DNA of 64,000 bases. Origin: Phaeocystidibacter luteus. Its GTDB lineage: Bacteria > Bacteroidota > Bacteroidia > Flavobacteriales > Schleiferiaceae. The stretch lies in assembly GCF_008933115.1 (NCBI RefSeq), contig NZ_WBVO01000001.1:372001-436000 (forward strand), in the 5' to 3' direction. Both the position numbers and the translations under genes were made by a program. A model generated the notes under the pieces. That model did no database searches, was not told where the DNA came from, and was given only the letters and a program-made list of their open reading frames with translations. Positions 62,732 through 64,000 of this stretch are shown piece after piece (positions within the stretch are counted from its first letter, which is position 1; each line of letters starts with the position of its first letter).

Positions 62732-62753
62732 CCCACGATTCTATACAATACAT

Positions 62754-62781
62754 AAAGGCGTCTTAGTGGCGCCTTTTTTTA
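62754..62781 (+). terminator. Rho-independent terminator of the barrel gene ending at 62731
   Basis: AAAGGCG (62754-62760), a 9-base loop, CGCCTTT (62770-62776) and a continuing T run form a clear intrinsic terminator 22 bp after the stop codon. Confidence 0.85.
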
Positions 62782-62791
62782 TATAGATAAC

Positions 62792-63202
62792 ATGAAAACA
62801 ACGGTTCAAATTTGGGATTGGTCAGCCCTTTCAGCATATTTACGCCTGCAACCCCCTACTGGCCACCTATTTATGACCCCCTTTAAAATTCTTGAGGACC
62901 ATTACGGTTTCTCGGTGCTATCGCCTTACAAGAGCGTGCTCAAAGCTGCTATCACCCCTCCGCTAGATGCGAAGGGAACGATAGTAAAGGAGTGGTTATT
63001 TAGAAAAAACAAGCTGCGTAGCGGAAGTGAGTTCTTTTCCGTTTTCTCGGATGACGAACTCACCATTCTCCTCAACAAATTTCAAGACCTTGCCCACAAG
63101 AAGGAACACAATCATTCAATGATCGATTCTGATCAGTGGTTGCACCGCGCTTTTAAAAGATCGATTTCCAAGCTGGTGAAGCTTGGCTCGAATCTGATCT
63201 GA
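62792..63202 (+). CDS. Hypothetical protein (136 aa)
   Basis: A 136-residue soluble protein that I do not recognise. A second ATG at 62873 would give a 109-residue form that starts MTPFKILEDHYGFS; the first 27 residues read less like a folded domain, so the true start is open. The body is helical and basic towards the end (HRAFKRSISKLVKLGSNLI). No signal peptide, cysteines or membrane helix are seen. It lies between a terminator and a histidine kinase gene in the same direction, 58 bp before it, so it could be its operon partner. Confidence 0.6.
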   Translation: MKTTVQIWDWSALSAYLRLQPPTGHLFMTPFKILEDHYGFSVLSPYKSVLKAAITPPLDAKGTIVKEWLFRKNKLRSGSEFFSVFSDDELTILLNKFQDLAHKKEHNHSMIDSDQWLHRAFKRSISKLVKLGSNLI

Positions 63203-63260
63203 TATTTCTGAAATCCATAGTTCGCTTTCTCTCGTATATCTCACACCTAAAGAGATAATT

Positions 63261-64000
63261 ATGGCCTCGTTGTATGACAAATTGAATTCTCTCTCCACGC
63301 TCCGTAAAAGTTACCCGCTTAAGTTCTTAGCGGTAGCCTTTCTTGGAATACACCTCCCTGTCATTGGGTTAATCGTAACCATTCAGTTTACTGATTTGGC
63401 ATTAAGGCCATGGCTAGCTGTGCTTATTGTGGTTGGGGTAACCCTTCTATCTAGCATATTAACACTCTTCATCTTAAGAGAGTTAACACTACCCATTCGT
63501 CAAATTGCTTCGGATGTGGAGCGCTATAAAGCCACTCGAAAGCTCCCGAATTGGAATGCTTCTGGTGCTGATGAAGTTTCTTCTCTGATGCGATTGACAG
63601 AGGATGCTCTTCGATCGTTGGAAAACAGTAGAATTCGACAGGAAGATCTTTCCATGCTTCTTTCACACGACTTAAGAAGTCCAATTGGTGCGGCGATTGG
63701 CTTACTGGAGGTGCTTCCTGAACTAGATGATAATGAGAAGGAATTAAGGCTAAAGGAATTACAACAGTTAATGCGCGACCAATTGGCATTTATTGATGTC
63801 GTACTGGCCATTCAGAAACATGAAAACATTTCAGCCTATGACGAAATGGGCGATGTTTCTATCCTTCATTCAGTGAAAGAGGTGGTCGAAAGCTTGTCTA
63901 CTAGCACAAAAAACAAGCGTATCAATATCTCCGTATCCGTGCAAAACGAGCTCGTCAGGGCAAACCAGAACATGTTGCGCCAGGCACTCACCAACTTGCT
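63261..64000 (+). CDS. Sensor histidine kinase, N-terminal part (cut by window end)
   Basis: This frame, translated by eye from the ATG at 63261, stays open to the right edge (246 codons). It starts MASLYDKLNSLSTLRKSYPL. Two membrane helices follow at about residues 23-42 (AVAFLGIHLPVIGLIVTI) and 52-71 (WLAVLIVVGVTLLSSILTLF), with almost no periplasmic loop. A HAMP-like linker (LPIRQIASDVERY) leads to the H-box LLSHDLRSPIG near residue 134, with the phosphoacceptor His, and the start of the N-box (NQNMLRQALTNL) at the edge. The ATPase domain lies outside. The short loop suggests sensing in the membrane or cytoplasm. Its regulator is not in view. Confidence 0.9.
   Translation, partial: MASLYDKLNSLSTLRKSYPLKFLAVAFLGIHLPVIGLIVTIQFTDLALRPWLAVLIVVGVTLLSSILTLFILRELTLPIRQIASDVERYKATRKLPNWNASGADEVSSLMRLTEDALRSLENSRIRQEDLSMLLSHDLRSPIGAAIGLLEVLPELDDNEKELRLKELQQLMRDQLAFIDVVLAIQKHENISAYDEMGDVSILHSVKEVVESLSTSTKNKRINISVSVQNELVRANQNMLRQALTNL

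Overview
This 64 kb window comes from a chromosome of a Bacteroidota bacterium, most likely a marine member of the Flavobacteriales (Cryomorphaceae/Schleiferiaceae-like; the family is an inference). Support comes from type IX secretion (T9SS) sorting domains on three secreted proteins, an SprB-like giant adhesin followed by a PorP/SprF partner, an XrtF exosortase pair, the Bacteroidota-type omega subunit, PorD (DUF4835), BamD, and -7 promoter look-alikes of the TAnnTTTG type. Genes are densely packed, with many 1-50 bp overlaps and few non-coding stretches. No tRNA, rRNA, CRISPR array, insertion sequence or prophage was recognised.

Layout. 1-5.3 kb: the end of a BatA/VWA-like membrane protein, a dihydroorotase-family protein that has lost its metal ligands, an MBL-fold hydrolase and a conserved unknown. 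5.3-12.4 kb: a co-directional minus-strand light-response block. A CarH-type B12 photoreceptor/repressor and an ECF sigma factor head carotenoid genes (crtI, crtB, idi), pterin genes (queD, folE), a tiny ORF and a photolyase. Both the carH and sigma promoters carry the same inverted 9-mer (TTGTTTAAC...GTTAAACAA), the best operator candidate in the window. 12.5-14.4 kb: prfC and an ArsC-like protein without the catalytic cysteine. 14.4-15.1 kb: a non-coding, repeat-rich stretch with a 48-bp tandem array. 15.1-27.9 kb: mostly minus-strand housekeeping (fabI, recN, porD, coaBC, rpoZ, bamD, a glycosyltransferase, an LpxH-like hydrolase, dapA, DUF6913, ligA, prmC). 28-32.7 kb: ribD, an EamA transporter, a YigZ protein, a secreted metallopeptidase and a thioesterase. 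32.9-37.5 kb: dnaA, a hairpin-rich gap, a phosphatase/methyltransferase/DUF3820 operon, and mnmE. 37.6-48.4 kb: an AI-2E exporter with a sulfotransferase and a class IV aminotransferase, an MBOAT/SGNH acylation pair, an NAD-dependent reductase, a T9SS beta-propeller protein and small genes. 48.5-59.4 kb: the 2881-residue PKD-repeat adhesin, its SprF partner and XrtF with its companion. 59.4-64 kb: two related outer-membrane barrels flanking a Wzi/RemB-like barrel, an unknown protein, and the start of a histidine kinase cut by the window edge.

How the genes work together. The 5.3-12.4 kb block reads as one photoprotection programme: light sensing through cobalamin, pigment synthesis, pterin supply and DNA repair. 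The 48.5-62 kb part is a cell-surface region, where T9SS delivers a giant adhesin and several barrels sit in the outer membrane. The strongest candidates for new biology are the operator architecture and pterin content of the light block, the linkage of XrtF to SprB/SprF, the sulfotransferase-aminotransferase pair, and the 48-bp non-coding array.
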